DNA from: Parashewanella sp965200795
Lineage (GTDB): Bacteria; Pseudomonadota; Gammaproteobacteria; Enterobacterales; Shewanellaceae
Assembly: GCA_965200795.1 (NCBI GenBank)
Contig: CBDAVB010000013.1
Coordinates: 62,001-126,000, forward strand
Reading direction: 5' to 3'
Length of the DNA stretch: 64,000 nucleotides
The notes below the pieces were generated by a model that saw nothing but the letters and a program-made list of their open reading frames with translations, made no database searches and had not been told where the DNA came from. Position numbers and translations under genes: made by a program. This document shows, one piece after another, positions 1 through 8,497 of this stretch (position 1 is the first letter of the stretch; every line of letters starts with the position of its first letter).

Positions 1-375
1 TGTAAGCAGAGCCTGATAACTCCCGCTTTGCCTGTGCTCAGAGACGCCGGCCTTCGCCAGCAGCTGTTGAGTCAGTCGCAGTTTGGTTCGTTGATGTTCC
101 AGTCGCTGAACCATATCGGCGGCGGGTTTATGTTGATCGAGCTTTTGTTTAAGCGACGCTTGCTCGCCGGTTAAATGTTGTAAATTCAAATCGGCCTGAT
201 TGAGCTCAGCTGTTAAACCTTGCTGCTGAACATAAGCAAACCCTGAATATAACGCCGCGGCGCAGGGCACGGTCACAAGCACCGACAGCAATCTTAAAAA
301 CGATAAGCGTAACTTTACCGGTAATAAATCGACCGAGTATAAATTAACACTCAACTTTAACGGTGACCTGCCCAT
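1..375 (-). CDS. PilN-like MSHA biogenesis membrane protein (partial, runs off window)
   Basis: Starts with ATG at 375 and reads leftwards off the window, so only the first 125 residues or so are visible. The N-terminus is basic, followed by one hydrophobic segment at about residues 28-50 and then a Gln/Leu-rich coiled-coil stretch. That is the bitopic PilN layout. Its start codon overlaps the mshI stop by one base (TGATG), so the two are translationally coupled. PilN-like proteins sit in the inner membrane and bind a PilM/MshI-type cytoplasmic partner in the alignment subcomplex of type IV pili. The assignment rests on this architecture and on its position directly after mshI. The C-terminal PilN/PilO-like domain is not in view. 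Confidence 0.7.
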   Translation of the reverse strand, partial: MGRSPLKLSVNLYSVDLLPVKLRLSFLRLLSVLVTVPCAAALYSGFAYVQQQGLTAELNQADLNLQHLTGEQASLKQKLDQHKPAADMVQRLEHQRTKLRLTQQLLAKAGVSEHRQSGSYQALLT

Positions 376-1259
376 CACGCCACCTCCGGTTTAACATGCT
401 CAAGTTGAGCTAAAGACAATTCAGATAAGTAGGCGCTCACATCAGAAGCTCTGACAACTTCAATATGTTGATCAAAATTAGCCGTTAACAATGAAGCTAA
501 ATCCGCGCCGATATTATCCAGTAACAGGGTTATTTGTTTGATCGGCGCTTGTCTTAGCTGGCCTTCATAAAAGTCCATCGAACGCTGAATTTCGACACTC
601 AGGTTTTCTGCGGCGCCGTAACTTAAATCCTCACGAGTCATTTTATCTAAAGCGTGAAGCCCGCGGATGCGACGCTGCAGATATAAAGCGCCGTCTTTAA
701 CCACCGCCAGTAATAACTCACCGCCGGCATGATGACAGAGGATTAACTGAGCCTGCTCATTTTCAGCGGTTAACTTTGTCAGCATCAGCTCTTCGATGCT
801 GATAGATTCTATGCTTAAACCGATCTTACTCGCCGCGGCGGCGATTTGCCGGGCTAAACTGCGCTCCATGATCACAACATTGATTTTACCCTTGCCGCTG
901 AAAGGAGAGTCGAAGTAATCAAGATGAATATTGACCGGAGGAATACTGACAAGATCTTTCACAGACCAGATTAACGCTGACTTCAATTCTGAAGCATCAA
1001 CATTCGGTCTGTCGGCCTGAAGGAGTTGATAGTAGTCTGAATCTAAAACAATCGATAATTCAGCGTGCGGCAATTGCTGATGTATCTGACGGAAAGCCAG
1101 CTCCCAGTCACCGTCAAACTCAATATCAGCCGGCCGCGGTTCGGCCTGCCGGTTTTCGACGGTTAACCACAGAGTGGTTTTTGAGACAAACACCCCGACT
1201 TTAACCCGCTGTTCGGATTGCCTCCAAAAAGCCAGCTTTTTATACAACCCAGCACCCAT
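375..1259 (-). CDS. mshI: MSHA biogenesis protein MshI (PilM-like)
   Basis: The 294-residue protein has no signal peptide and a PilM/actin-like layout. It has an N-terminal segment with V-G-V-F, a conserved stretch around residues 75-105 (S-D-Y-Y-Q-L-L-Q-A then W-S-V-K-D-L-V-S-I-P-P) as I recall from MshI proteins, and a C-terminal part with R-S-M-D-F-Y-E. MshI is a cytoplasmic component of the mannose-sensitive haemagglutinin type IV pilus machinery and pairs with the following PilN-like protein. In Vibrio and Shewanella, csrD (mshH) lies directly upstream of mshI. Here the csrD homologue is on the same strand but about 41 kb away. The bases 1260-1488 upstream hold no convincing gene. Confidence 0.8.
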   Translation of the reverse strand: MGAGLYKKLAFWRQSEQRVKVGVFVSKTTLWLTVENRQAEPRPADIEFDGDWELAFRQIHQQLPHAELSIVLDSDYYQLLQADRPNVDASELKSALIWSVKDLVSIPPVNIHLDYFDSPFSGKGKINVVIMERSLARQIAAAASKIGLSIESISIEELMLTKLTAENEQAQLILCHHAGGELLLAVVKDGALYLQRRIRGLHALDKMTREDLSYGAAENLSVEIQRSMDFYEGQLRQAPIKQITLLLDNIGADLASLLTANFDQHIEVVRASDVSAYLSELSLAQLEHVKPEVA

Positions 1260-1488
1260 AAAACGCCTTTGTGATTATTATTAGTATACTTCGCGTACAA
1301 CCCGAATCCGGGCAAACAGGCTGCAATTTTCCAACAATTGTCATGGCCGGGTCAAGCTTCAGGATCAATTTAAAGCAAGACAAACGTGAGCTGGTAATTT
1401 TTCGGACAATTAGCGGAGTTATGACCTGACTGAGATAGTCCGACCGAACACTATCCTGGGTCACGGACATCGCGACCTAACTGATTTT

Positions 1489-1875
1489 TTACTTTGATAT
1501 TATAGAAATAGATTTATGCAGCGCCTTACCTGTTACCGCGCCGGCAAGACAACCGCCAGCAAAAGAGGAGACTGTCGGAAATCGAGAGCCCATCGAAACC
1601 CCCGCCGCGATCCCTCCGCCCGCGACACTGCAAAAACAACCAAAGCACATCATCAAATAACAACTGGCATGATCACCTTCACACAGAGCCAGTCTGGAAC
1701 CTAAATAAGAAACAGCGTTGGAAACGGTATACTTATTACCTGCCGGCCCCAGCCCGACTACCGGCGTACTCGTGCTGTCAGACGGTTCAGGTTGCTCAGT
1801 GACTGAACTCGTGTCCGCGTTTTTTGACGGTTGCTGACTGATAAAGTGCTGATTCGAAATCGGGCCGACTGCCAT
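1489..1875 (-). CDS. Small Gly-zipper membrane protein, paralogue 1
   Basis: I do not recognise the family. I chose ATG at 1875 because AAGGGG lies 7 bases before it and because the N-terminus then matches the neighbouring paralogue (S-N-Q-x-F); a longer reading to 1926 exists. The 128-residue protein has a polar N-terminal half, a shared G-N-K-Y-T-V motif, then a Cys- and Gly-rich hydrophobic half (M-M-C-F-G-C-F-C followed by A-G-G-G-I-A-A and F-A-G-G-C). The second half could form two glycine-zipper helices. It could be a host-membrane effector, a colicin-V-like microcin, or an inner-membrane protein. Nothing in the sequence decides among these. Confidence 0.6.
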   Translation of the reverse strand: MAVGPISNQHFISQQPSKNADTSSVTEQPEPSDSTSTPVVGLGPAGNKYTVSNAVSYLGSRLALCEGDHASCYLMMCFGCFCSVAGGGIAAGVSMGSRFPTVSSFAGGCLAGAVTGKALHKSISIISK

Positions 1876-2055
1876 ACGCACACCCCTTGCGTTGTAAACA
1901 AACGGATAGTAGCCCCAACTGACCACCGGATAAAAATTACTTTTTACGCTATTTTATTACTTAACTTAATTAACCGAACGGATATCCGTTCTAAGTAGCT
2001 GATTTTCCTGGCAACCTCCCGGCACACAAAATAAAACGCAATAACTTACTTAAGA

Positions 2056-2415
2056 TTATTCATGCGGTTTCATAAAAACATACTTATGCGATAACCTGCC
2101 TGCTACAGTACCCAGAGCGCAACCGCCGGCGAAACAAGTCGCGGCGGGTTCAGCGCCAAGGGAAGCCGCGGCCGCGATCCCTCCGGCAACAATGCCGCAA
2201 CCACAACCCAGGCACGCCATTAAAAAACATCCAAGACGCTGATCCGCGGTCATTTGCGGACCGCAAACGGTATACTTGCGTCCGCTCTTTCCCAGCTCAA
2301 CCTTTGCCGGTGCGTTAAGATTTATACCGGATTGAGGTTGCGCTACTATTGTTTCTGCCTTTTTTAATAAGGGCGGACCGGAAAAAGTTTGATTCGACAT
2401 TATTCTGGCTGTCAT
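2056..2415 (-). CDS. Small Gly-zipper membrane protein, paralogue 2
   Basis: This 119-residue protein is a diverged tandem paralogue of the gene that follows it (1489-1875). Both share S-N-Q-x-F near the start, G-x-K-Y-T-V in the middle, C-x-C then A-G-G-x-I-A-A, F-A-G-G-C, and H-K near the end. AAAGG lies 8 bases before the ATG. The leader upstream of the start consists of the end of a MITE also found at 47682-47994, so its promoter region has been altered by a mobile element. The hydrophobic C-terminal half is Gly/Ala/Cys-rich and could insert in a membrane as a hairpin. Function unknown. Confidence 0.6.
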   Translation of the reverse strand: MTARIMSNQTFSGPPLLKKAETIVAQPQSGINLNAPAKVELGKSGRKYTVCGPQMTADQRLGCFLMACLGCGCGIVAGGIAAAASLGAEPAATCFAGGCALGTVAGRLSHKYVFMKPHE

Positions 2416-2423
2416 AAGTCAGA

Positions 2424-2477
2424 CCTTTAAGAAACTGTCCCGAAGTAACCTCCGTGTTTTTGTCGTTTATTTTTAGC
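2424..2477 (-). repeat. End fragment of MITE family C in the leader of paralogue 2
   Basis: Read on the minus strand, this stretch matches the right end of the full MITE at 47682-47994: a shared AAATAAACGACA block followed by the GTTACTTCGGGACAGTTTC terminus. Only one end is present. It lies between parC and the paralogue-2 start and supplies the sequence around its ribosome binding site. Confidence 0.6.
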
Positions 2478-2484
2478 TTATAAG

Positions 2485-4764
2485 TTATAAGGCGGAGAAA
2501 GCATGGTGGTTATTACCGCCCACTTCAACAAAATCGACTCGTTGCAAGCCTCGCGGTAACTTAGCGCCGCGGCGGCCGCGCTCGCCGCGGTAATGCTCAA
2601 GATCGTCCGGATTTAAGGTCAGCTTACGCTTACCCGCCCGCAAGGTCACCGGCGTTTGCGCCGCAATCACATGTAAATGGATTAACAGCTCTTCCCTGTC
2701 TTTCGCTTTCGCCGTCGCAATACCGATAATTTTATTGCCCTTACCCTTGCTTAATCGCGGTAAGGCGCTGACGGCGAATAACAGCATCCGGCCTTCATTG
2801 GTAATCGCCAGTAACGACGCGCCCTCGGCATTATCAATTTTACGCGGCGGCAGCGCCTTAGCGTTTGCCGGTAACGTTAATAACGCCTTACCCGACTTAT
2901 TACGCGACACCATATCGGCAAAGTTACAGATAAAGCCGTAACCCGCGTCACTGGCAATCAAATAGCACTGCTTATCCTCAGCCATCACAACGTGTTCCAT
3001 ACGTTCGCCCTGAGCGAGATTAAAGCGAGTGGTGATCGGCTCACCTTGGCTTCTCGCCGACGGCATAGTATGGGTTTCGGTCGCAAAGGCCCGGCCGGAA
3101 GAGTCAATAAACACACTTTGCTGATTACTGCGCCCCGCGGCGCTACTGAGGTAGGTATCACCCGCTTTGTAATTCAGCGCGGCCGGGTCGATATCATGGC
3201 CTTTAGCGCAGCGGATCCAGCCTTTCTCAGACATCACCACGGTTACCGTCTCACTCGGAACAAGGTCTTGTTGCGATAACGCTTTTGACTCTTGACGCTC
3301 GACAATCGGCGAGCGGCGATCGTCACCGTAAGTTTCACCGTCTTTAATCAGCTCTTTCCTGACCAGCGTTTTTAAACGGCGCTCAGAGCTCAGTGTCAGC
3401 TGCAGCGAGTCACGCTCTTTGGCTAATTCATCCTGCTCGGCGCGGATCTTCATTTCCTCAAGCTTGGCAAGATGACGTAATTTCAGTTCTAAAATCGCTT
3501 CCGCTTGTTTATCCGATAAATTAAAGCGAGACATTAACTCGGCTTTCGGTTCATCATGGAATCGAATGATTTCAATCACTTCATCAATATTAAGAAACGC
3601 AATCATCAAAGCTTCAAGGACGTGCAAACGAGCCAGAACTTTATCAAGGCGGAACCGCAGGCGACGACGAACGGTTTCGGTTCTGAACGTCAGCCATTCA
3701 CTCAGCAGCGTTTTTAAACCTTTAACCTGCGGGCGGCCGTCAAGACCTAACACGTTAAGGTTGACCCTGAAGCTTTTTTCTAAGTCCGTGGTCGCGAATA
3801 AATGCGCCATCAGCTGCTCACAATCAACACGGTTAGAGCGGGGGACAATCACCATACGCACCGGATTCTCATGATCCGACTCATCACGTATATCCGTCAC
3901 CATCGGCAATTTCTTGGCTTGCATTTGCGCGGCGACCTGCTCAAGGATCTTAGCGCAGCCCACCTGGTGCGGTAGTGCGCTGATAACAATTTCACCTTGT
4001 TCCGCACTGTAAACCGCGCGCATCTTGATTGAGCCGCGGCCTGTTTCATAAATCTTGCGCAGATCTTTCCCCGGGGTGATGATTTCCGCTTCTGTCGGAT
4101 AATCCGGCGCCGGTACCAGCTCCATTAAACGCCCGGTATCGGCTTTAGGGTTTTCGAGCAGCTCAACACCGGCACTGACTAACTCACGCGCGTTATGCGG
4201 CGGAATATCGGTCGCCATACCAACGGCGATACCCGTGATGCCGTTGATTAAAATATGCGGTAAACGGGCGGGCAGAACTTGCGGCTCCTTTAGCGTGCCG
4301 TCAAAGTTAACCCCCCAGTCAACCGTGCCCTGGCCGAGTTCACTTAACAGAATTTCGGAAAACTTAGACAGTTTAGCTTCGGTATAACGCATCGCGGCGA
4401 AGGATTTCGGATCATCCGGCGCCCCCCAGTTGCCCTGACCGTCAACCAGCGGATAACGGTAAGAAAAGGGCTGCGCCATCAATACCATGGCTTCATAACA
4501 GGCGCTGTCACCGTGAGGATGATACTTACCCAATACGTCACCGACGGTACGGGCTGATTTTTTGTATTTTGCCGCGGCCGATAAACCCAGTTCGCTCATG
4601 GCGTATACGATGCGGCGCTGAACGGGTTTCAGGCCGTCACCGATATGCGGCAGGGCTCTGTCCATGATCACATACATGGAATAATTCAGATAAGCTTCTT
4701 CGGTAAAACGCCTCAGCGGCATCTGCTCTACGCCGTCCAGGCTTAAATCAATGGCATCACTCAT
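2485..4764 (-). CDS. parC: DNA topoisomerase IV subunit A (ParC)
   Basis: ParC is the DNA-cleaving subunit of topoisomerase IV and works with ParE to decatenate chromosomes. The 759-residue product is close to the E. coli length and aligns from the first residues (P-L-R-R-F-T-E-E-A-Y). The catalytic tyrosine is Tyr127 in A-A-M-R-Y-T-E. The quinolone-determining region reads H-P-H-G-D-S-A-C-Y-E with the wild-type Ser (87) and Glu (91), so no fluoroquinolone-resistance change is seen. I start it at ATG 4764 rather than the longer open frame to 4887: conservation begins there, and the ATG overlaps the stop of the preceding gene by 8 bases, which implies coupling. No parE is nearby. Confidence 0.97.
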   Translation of the reverse strand: MSDAIDLSLDGVEQMPLRRFTEEAYLNYSMYVIMDRALPHIGDGLKPVQRRIVYAMSELGLSAAAKYKKSARTVGDVLGKYHPHGDSACYEAMVLMAQPFSYRYPLVDGQGNWGAPDDPKSFAAMRYTEAKLSKFSEILLSELGQGTVDWGVNFDGTLKEPQVLPARLPHILINGITGIAVGMATDIPPHNARELVSAGVELLENPKADTGRLMELVPAPDYPTEAEIITPGKDLRKIYETGRGSIKMRAVYSAEQGEIVISALPHQVGCAKILEQVAAQMQAKKLPMVTDIRDESDHENPVRMVIVPRSNRVDCEQLMAHLFATTDLEKSFRVNLNVLGLDGRPQVKGLKTLLSEWLTFRTETVRRRLRFRLDKVLARLHVLEALMIAFLNIDEVIEIIRFHDEPKAELMSRFNLSDKQAEAILELKLRHLAKLEEMKIRAEQDELAKERDSLQLTLSSERRLKTLVRKELIKDGETYGDDRRSPIVERQESKALSQQDLVPSETVTVVMSEKGWIRCAKGHDIDPAALNYKAGDTYLSSAAGRSNQQSVFIDSSGRAFATETHTMPSARSQGEPITTRFNLAQGERMEHVVMAEDKQCYLIASDAGYGFICNFADMVSRNKSGKALLTLPANAKALPPRKIDNAEGASLLAITNEGRMLLFAVSALPRLSKGKGNKIIGIATAKAKDREELLIHLHVIAAQTPVTLRAGKRKLTLNPDDLEHYRGERGRRGAKLPRGLQRVDFVEVGGNNHHAFSAL

Positions 4765-5908
4765 GTTCCATGTCCTGTTGTTGTGAAGATGATTGTTGTT
4801 GCGGGTGTTGATCTTTATAAAACAGGCGATAAAGATTGCCTTTGAGATCGTCTGAGATATACATAGCGCCATCGAGACCGACGGCAAGCGAATAAGGTCT
4901 CGCGACCGGAAACTCGCCGTCTAAAAAGCTCGCCAGAGTATTGCGGCTGATAACCTTATTGTTTTCAATTTGCAGCCAGACAATTTGATAGCCCACTTTA
5001 CTGGAGCGGTTCCAGGAACCATTTTCCGCGACAAAAAGCTGATTATGGTATTTCTTAGGAAATTGTTCAGCGGTGTAAAATTTAACGCCTGCCGGCTCCA
5101 CATGAGCCGGCAGTTCATATTCCGGCAGGGTGATTTTTAAATTCCTCGGCTTAATGTAAGCCCTTTCTTTTACTGAGGCGCCGTGCAGGTAAGGGAAGCC
5201 GAAATGCTCGCCGTGATGGGTAACCCGGTTAATTTCATCGGCGGGTAAATTATCGCCCATCCAGTCACGGCCGCTGTCGGCGAACCACAGGGCACCGTCA
5301 GCGGGAGACCAGTCAAAACCGCGGATACGACGAATGCCTGTCGCGATCTGCTCGGTTGAGCCGGTATTGACATCAATGGCTATAATACCGCCGAACGGCT
5401 GCTCCGCTTCACAAACATTGCAGGGTGCGCTCAGTGACACATATAAGCGTCCGTCAGCGCCGAAGTGCATGGCTCGGTAGGTACGCTTTTCAGGGGTCGG
5501 CAGTTTGTCATAAATGGTTTTCGGACGCCCCGGGCGTCTTAGTCTTTGCTCAATCGCGCGATACTTTAAAATACGATTTTCGACCGCCACATATAAACTG
5601 CCGTCGCGGAAGGCGACGGCTTCAGGCGACTTCAGCCCTTTCGCAATCCAGTAACGTTTTTCCACTTTACCGTCTTGATCGCTGTCCACCAGTGCGATAA
5701 CGGTTCCGGCTTTGCCTGAACCGACAAACACGGTTCCTTTATCACCGACGGCAATCTGCTTGGCATCACCGAGATCGGAGGCGTACAAGGTCATGCCGAA
5801 GCCTTTGGTCACCGTAATATGCAATGCCTGAGAAGCCTGCGCGCGGGCTGTGATTAAAACAGCGAGTACGCCAAACCAATATCGAAATTTATTTAGACTG
5901 CTCAACAT
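4757..5908 (-). CDS. Sorbosone-dehydrogenase-like periplasmic beta-propeller protein
   Basis: The 383-residue protein starts with a signal peptide (hydrophobic core at about residues 10-22, cleavage near A-Q-A-S). It continues with repeated propeller blades typical of the soluble PQQ-dependent glucose/L-sorbosone dehydrogenase family. Motifs such as W-F-A-D-S-G-R-D, G-F-P-Y-L-H-G, H-V-E-P-A-G and A-E-N-G-S-W-N-R-S fit that family, which oxidises aldoses or related sugars in the periplasm. Many family members have no proven substrate, so the activity is only a class-level call. It overlaps the parC start by 8 bases and probably shares its transcript. The Shine-Dalgarno before ATG 5908 is weak. 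Confidence 0.75.
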   Translation of the reverse strand: MLSSLNKFRYWFGVLAVLITARAQASQALHITVTKGFGMTLYASDLGDAKQIAVGDKGTVFVGSGKAGTVIALVDSDQDGKVEKRYWIAKGLKSPEAVAFRDGSLYVAVENRILKYRAIEQRLRRPGRPKTIYDKLPTPEKRTYRAMHFGADGRLYVSLSAPCNVCEAEQPFGGIIAIDVNTGSTEQIATGIRRIRGFDWSPADGALWFADSGRDWMGDNLPADEINRVTHHGEHFGFPYLHGASVKERAYIKPRNLKITLPEYELPAHVEPAGVKFYTAEQFPKKYHNQLFVAENGSWNRSSKVGYQIVWLQIENNKVISRNTLASFLDGEFPVARPYSLAVGLDGAMYISDDLKGNLYRLFYKDQHPQQQSSSQQQDMEHE

Positions 5909-6074
5909 AAATCACCAAATTTTAGTGGTTACACCATAAACTCGCGTAAACTCGTTTTCAAAGCCCTTGCAAACTCTGACTTCAACAAATCACGGGTAAT
6001 CACTTATTCCTTCATATAACCGCGCGTGACGGACTCCCTTAAACCATAAAACCGCATGTTATCTCTGACATATA

Positions 6075-6232
6075 AGTACCCGGCTATAAGTTTTTCACTT
6101 TTCTGACGCCCGTCTTAAGCACTCCGCGGCGTTACTCTTGCTTGAAAAACCGCCGGTATTACCGCGCGGGAGCGCTTTGCGGAGCACTTAACCTGAACGC
6201 CGAAAATATCGAAAAACTTATAGTCAGGTACT
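6075..6232. repeat. MITE family A, copy 1
   Basis: This is a 158-bp palindromic element. Its ends read AGTACCCGGCTATAAGTTTT and, inverted, AGTACCTGACTATAAGTTTT, and it is flanked by TA on both sides. A second copy at 43979-44137 matches along its whole length. Small size, long terminal inverted repeats, a TA duplication and no ORF fit a MITE mobilised by a Tc1/IS630-type transposase. Confidence 0.75.
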
Positions 6233-6392
6233 TAAGGCGTCGTTTTACGGCAAGCCATAATATATATAAGAACCGCTTTAATTGAAAATTAAAATAGCCC
6301 TTTATCACTAACACTTGTAACATTTCCTGATAAGGAAATGTTTTCGGCGTCAGGGGATGTCAGTCCGGTAATGAGGATTTCTGAAAACGATT

Positions 6393-6463
6393 AAATCGCA
6401 ACGCTGTAGCGCGGTAAAGACGGGCATCAGAAAATGTCAGAAAACTTATGGTCAGTTCCTTAC
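6393..6463. repeat. MITE family B, right-half fragment
   Basis: This matches the right half of the complete element at 41802-41962 (shared CGCAACGCTGTA block, then AAAATGTCAGAAAACTTATG, then the GGTCAG terminus). It lies directly against the stop codon of the C39-ABC gene, as the full copy lies against the stop codon of csrD. Confidence 0.6.
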
Positions 6464-8497
6464 CTATTGAATAACAAACTTTCTGGTCGCTTGCTGTTGT
6501 ATCTCACTTCGGTGTGTCGCCATGATCATAGTGATTTTCTGATCTTTTATCCGGGAAAGTATTTTTGAGCTTGTCGCGATATCGACATGGCTGAAAGCTT
6601 CATCGAAGAAAATGACCTTCGGATTGAAACAGTATGCTCTCGCTAAGCTTAACCTTTGTTTCTCACCCACGCTTAATGTGTCGAGCAAGTCCGGAGTCAT
6701 CCCCCCTTTTTCAATTTCAAAATCAAATTTCGCTTCAAGTTCAACCAGTTCGAGCGCCGCTCTCATTTTGTCCTCATCCGCGGTGTTATCCGCGAATAAA
6801 AAGTCAGCGAGATTACCCTTTACCTCTTCATGCGCGAAAACAAAACCCGAGTCAACTCTCCGATAGGCATCCCGCTGTTTGTAAAGCATATTACCGCCTG
6901 TCGGTCTGCGTTGTCCTGACATCACTTCCAAGAGCGTTGTTTTACCGCAGCCGCTCTCGCCGATGAAACAAATAACATCACCCTCATACACGGATAAGCT
7001 GATATTTCTGAGTAAACTTGATTGTGTTTCATTGTACGAAAATCCCAGCTGATAAGCCTGAAACAAGGCCTTTTTATCCGTTAAGGGTTCTTCGGGTGGA
7101 CTTTGCGGCGCCAGTTCATGTTCATCCTCACCGGTGAAAAATTCTTCTGAATCCTTCGCCAGATCTTTTGTTTGTATATAAGTATCAAACCTGTCCTGAA
7201 TTTGTTTCAATTTCGGGATCAGCACTAACCCGAGCATGTAAGTAAAAGAATAAGCGCCGAAAGTCAGCCCCTTAGTGAGTAACAAATATGAGGAGGAAAA
7301 TAACACCGCGGGCAGGGTAATGCTGTCTAACGCCTGTGACAGGGATTGATAAAGGGCCAATGACTTTTGATATGAGAATTGCGCGTTTTGTTGTTCCAGC
7401 GCTTTGGCTTTTAAAGGCGGAAATAAAACTGACCGGAGCCCCATGGCCTTAAAGCGCTCAAGATCAAAAAGCCGTTGATTAAGGCTTGATCTGAACCGGC
7501 TTTGAGCCATGTCTTGCTTAATCTGGTGTTCTCTCAACTTATAGTGAATGTTATACCGGTAACCCATCAGCAGAAAATAAGGCAGAAATAACACTAAAAA
7601 TAACGGCGGATTAACAAATAAGATAATGAGCAGTGAAATAACTAAAAAAGGCAATGATTCTGCGATACTGAAAAAAGCGACGGTTAAATTTACCGAAACA
7701 GTCCTTAACTGCGTAATTCTGTAGCTGATCTCACCGTCATAATGAGACTCAAAAAACTGAACGCTCTTAGGAATGAGGTTATCAACAAAAAATGAGTTCA
7801 GTCTGAACTCAAGGTCTTGAATAAGATTCACTTTAGACTTTGAAAAGGCTGAGTATATCCGGTAGCGCAATACAACAATCACCATCGCCGATAACGCGAT
7901 AATTCCGACCCATTTACTGAGTTCATTCGCTACGGCATAGTCATAATACGCGTGAAAAATGCCGGCGTACAACAGTTCTAAAGTAACAAAAATGAAAGCC
8001 GGGAGTAATAAATATTTGCATGACTGCTTCCAGAGTAACGGAAAAAAGTATTGATAACGGGTCAGTTTATCCTGAGCGGGGTTTACGCCGCCGCTTTCGG
8101 GGATTATTTCTATACAGATGCCGGTAAAATGCTTTTTAAATTCGCCGAGCGGAATCGCGCGCCTGCCCGCCGCGGGGTCGTTCAGATAAACAACCCCGTT
8201 GATAATGCCTTCGAACACCAGAAAATGATTCAGATCCCAATGAATAATCAAAGGTGAGTTGTGCTTTTTTAGTGTATTAATGCCTTTTTTAGAAACGCTT
8301 GCTGAATACCCGAGCTCCTGAGCCCCTTTTTGTAATTGTCTGATGTTCGCGCCGTCCCGCCCTATACCGCACAAATTTCTCAGCCTGCTGTTACTCAGGC
8401 TTTCCCCCAGCCATTCCAGAACAATACCCAAACACACCGAGCCGCACTCAGCGGGATGATGTTGCAGGCGTATCGGCGTTTTAGTTACGCCGGTCAT
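6464..8497 (-). CDS. RiPP exporter with N-terminal C39 peptidase (peptidase/permease/ATPase)
   Basis: The 677-residue protein is a peptidase-containing ABC transporter. The C39 domain occupies about residues 8-125. It shows the catalytic Cys in E-C-G-S-V-C-L, the His in D-L-N-H-F-L-V-F and the Asp in N-D-P-A-A-G. A six-helix permease spans about residues 165-430. The ATPase has Walker A G-E-S-G-C-G-K-T-T, signature L-S-V-G-E-K-Q-R and Walker B V-I-F-F-D-E-A. Such proteins cleave leader peptides after double-glycine and export the core. A matching G-G sits at the leader/core junction of the precursor at 14707-15792. It is last in the operon and overlaps the preceding ABC gene by ATGA. It resembles the peptidase member of the NHLM bacteriocin export pair. 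Confidence 0.9.
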   Translation of the reverse strand: MTGVTKTPIRLQHHPAECGSVCLGIVLEWLGESLSNSRLRNLCGIGRDGANIRQLQKGAQELGYSASVSKKGINTLKKHNSPLIIHWDLNHFLVFEGIINGVVYLNDPAAGRRAIPLGEFKKHFTGICIEIIPESGGVNPAQDKLTRYQYFFPLLWKQSCKYLLLPAFIFVTLELLYAGIFHAYYDYAVANELSKWVGIIALSAMVIVVLRYRIYSAFSKSKVNLIQDLEFRLNSFFVDNLIPKSVQFFESHYDGEISYRITQLRTVSVNLTVAFFSIAESLPFLVISLLIILFVNPPLFLVLFLPYFLLMGYRYNIHYKLREHQIKQDMAQSRFRSSLNQRLFDLERFKAMGLRSVLFPPLKAKALEQQNAQFSYQKSLALYQSLSQALDSITLPAVLFSSSYLLLTKGLTFGAYSFTYMLGLVLIPKLKQIQDRFDTYIQTKDLAKDSEEFFTGEDEHELAPQSPPEEPLTDKKALFQAYQLGFSYNETQSSLLRNISLSVYEGDVICFIGESGCGKTTLLEVMSGQRRPTGGNMLYKQRDAYRRVDSGFVFAHEEVKGNLADFLFADNTADEDKMRAALELVELEAKFDFEIEKGGMTPDLLDTLSVGEKQRLSLARAYCFNPKVIFFDEAFSHVDIATSSKILSRIKDQKITMIMATHRSEIQQQATRKFVIQ

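Larger units (their letters stand above)
5909..6463. other. Non-coding spacer made mostly of MITE sequence
   Basis: No credible gene lies between the sorbosone-dehydrogenase-like gene and the end of the RiPP operon. The spacer holds a full palindromic MITE (6075-6232) and the right half of a related one (6393-6463). Between them is AT-rich sequence with a short palindrome at about 6324-6341 (CATTTCCTGATAAGGAAATG). Promoters for the parC pair presumably lie near 5910-6000 on the minus strand, but none is clear. Confidence 0.6.

Noticed and set aside
1240..1470. 76-codon minus-strand ORF upstream of mshI
   Set aside because: No Shine-Dalgarno, unusual composition, overlaps the mshI start region and has no recognisable feature.
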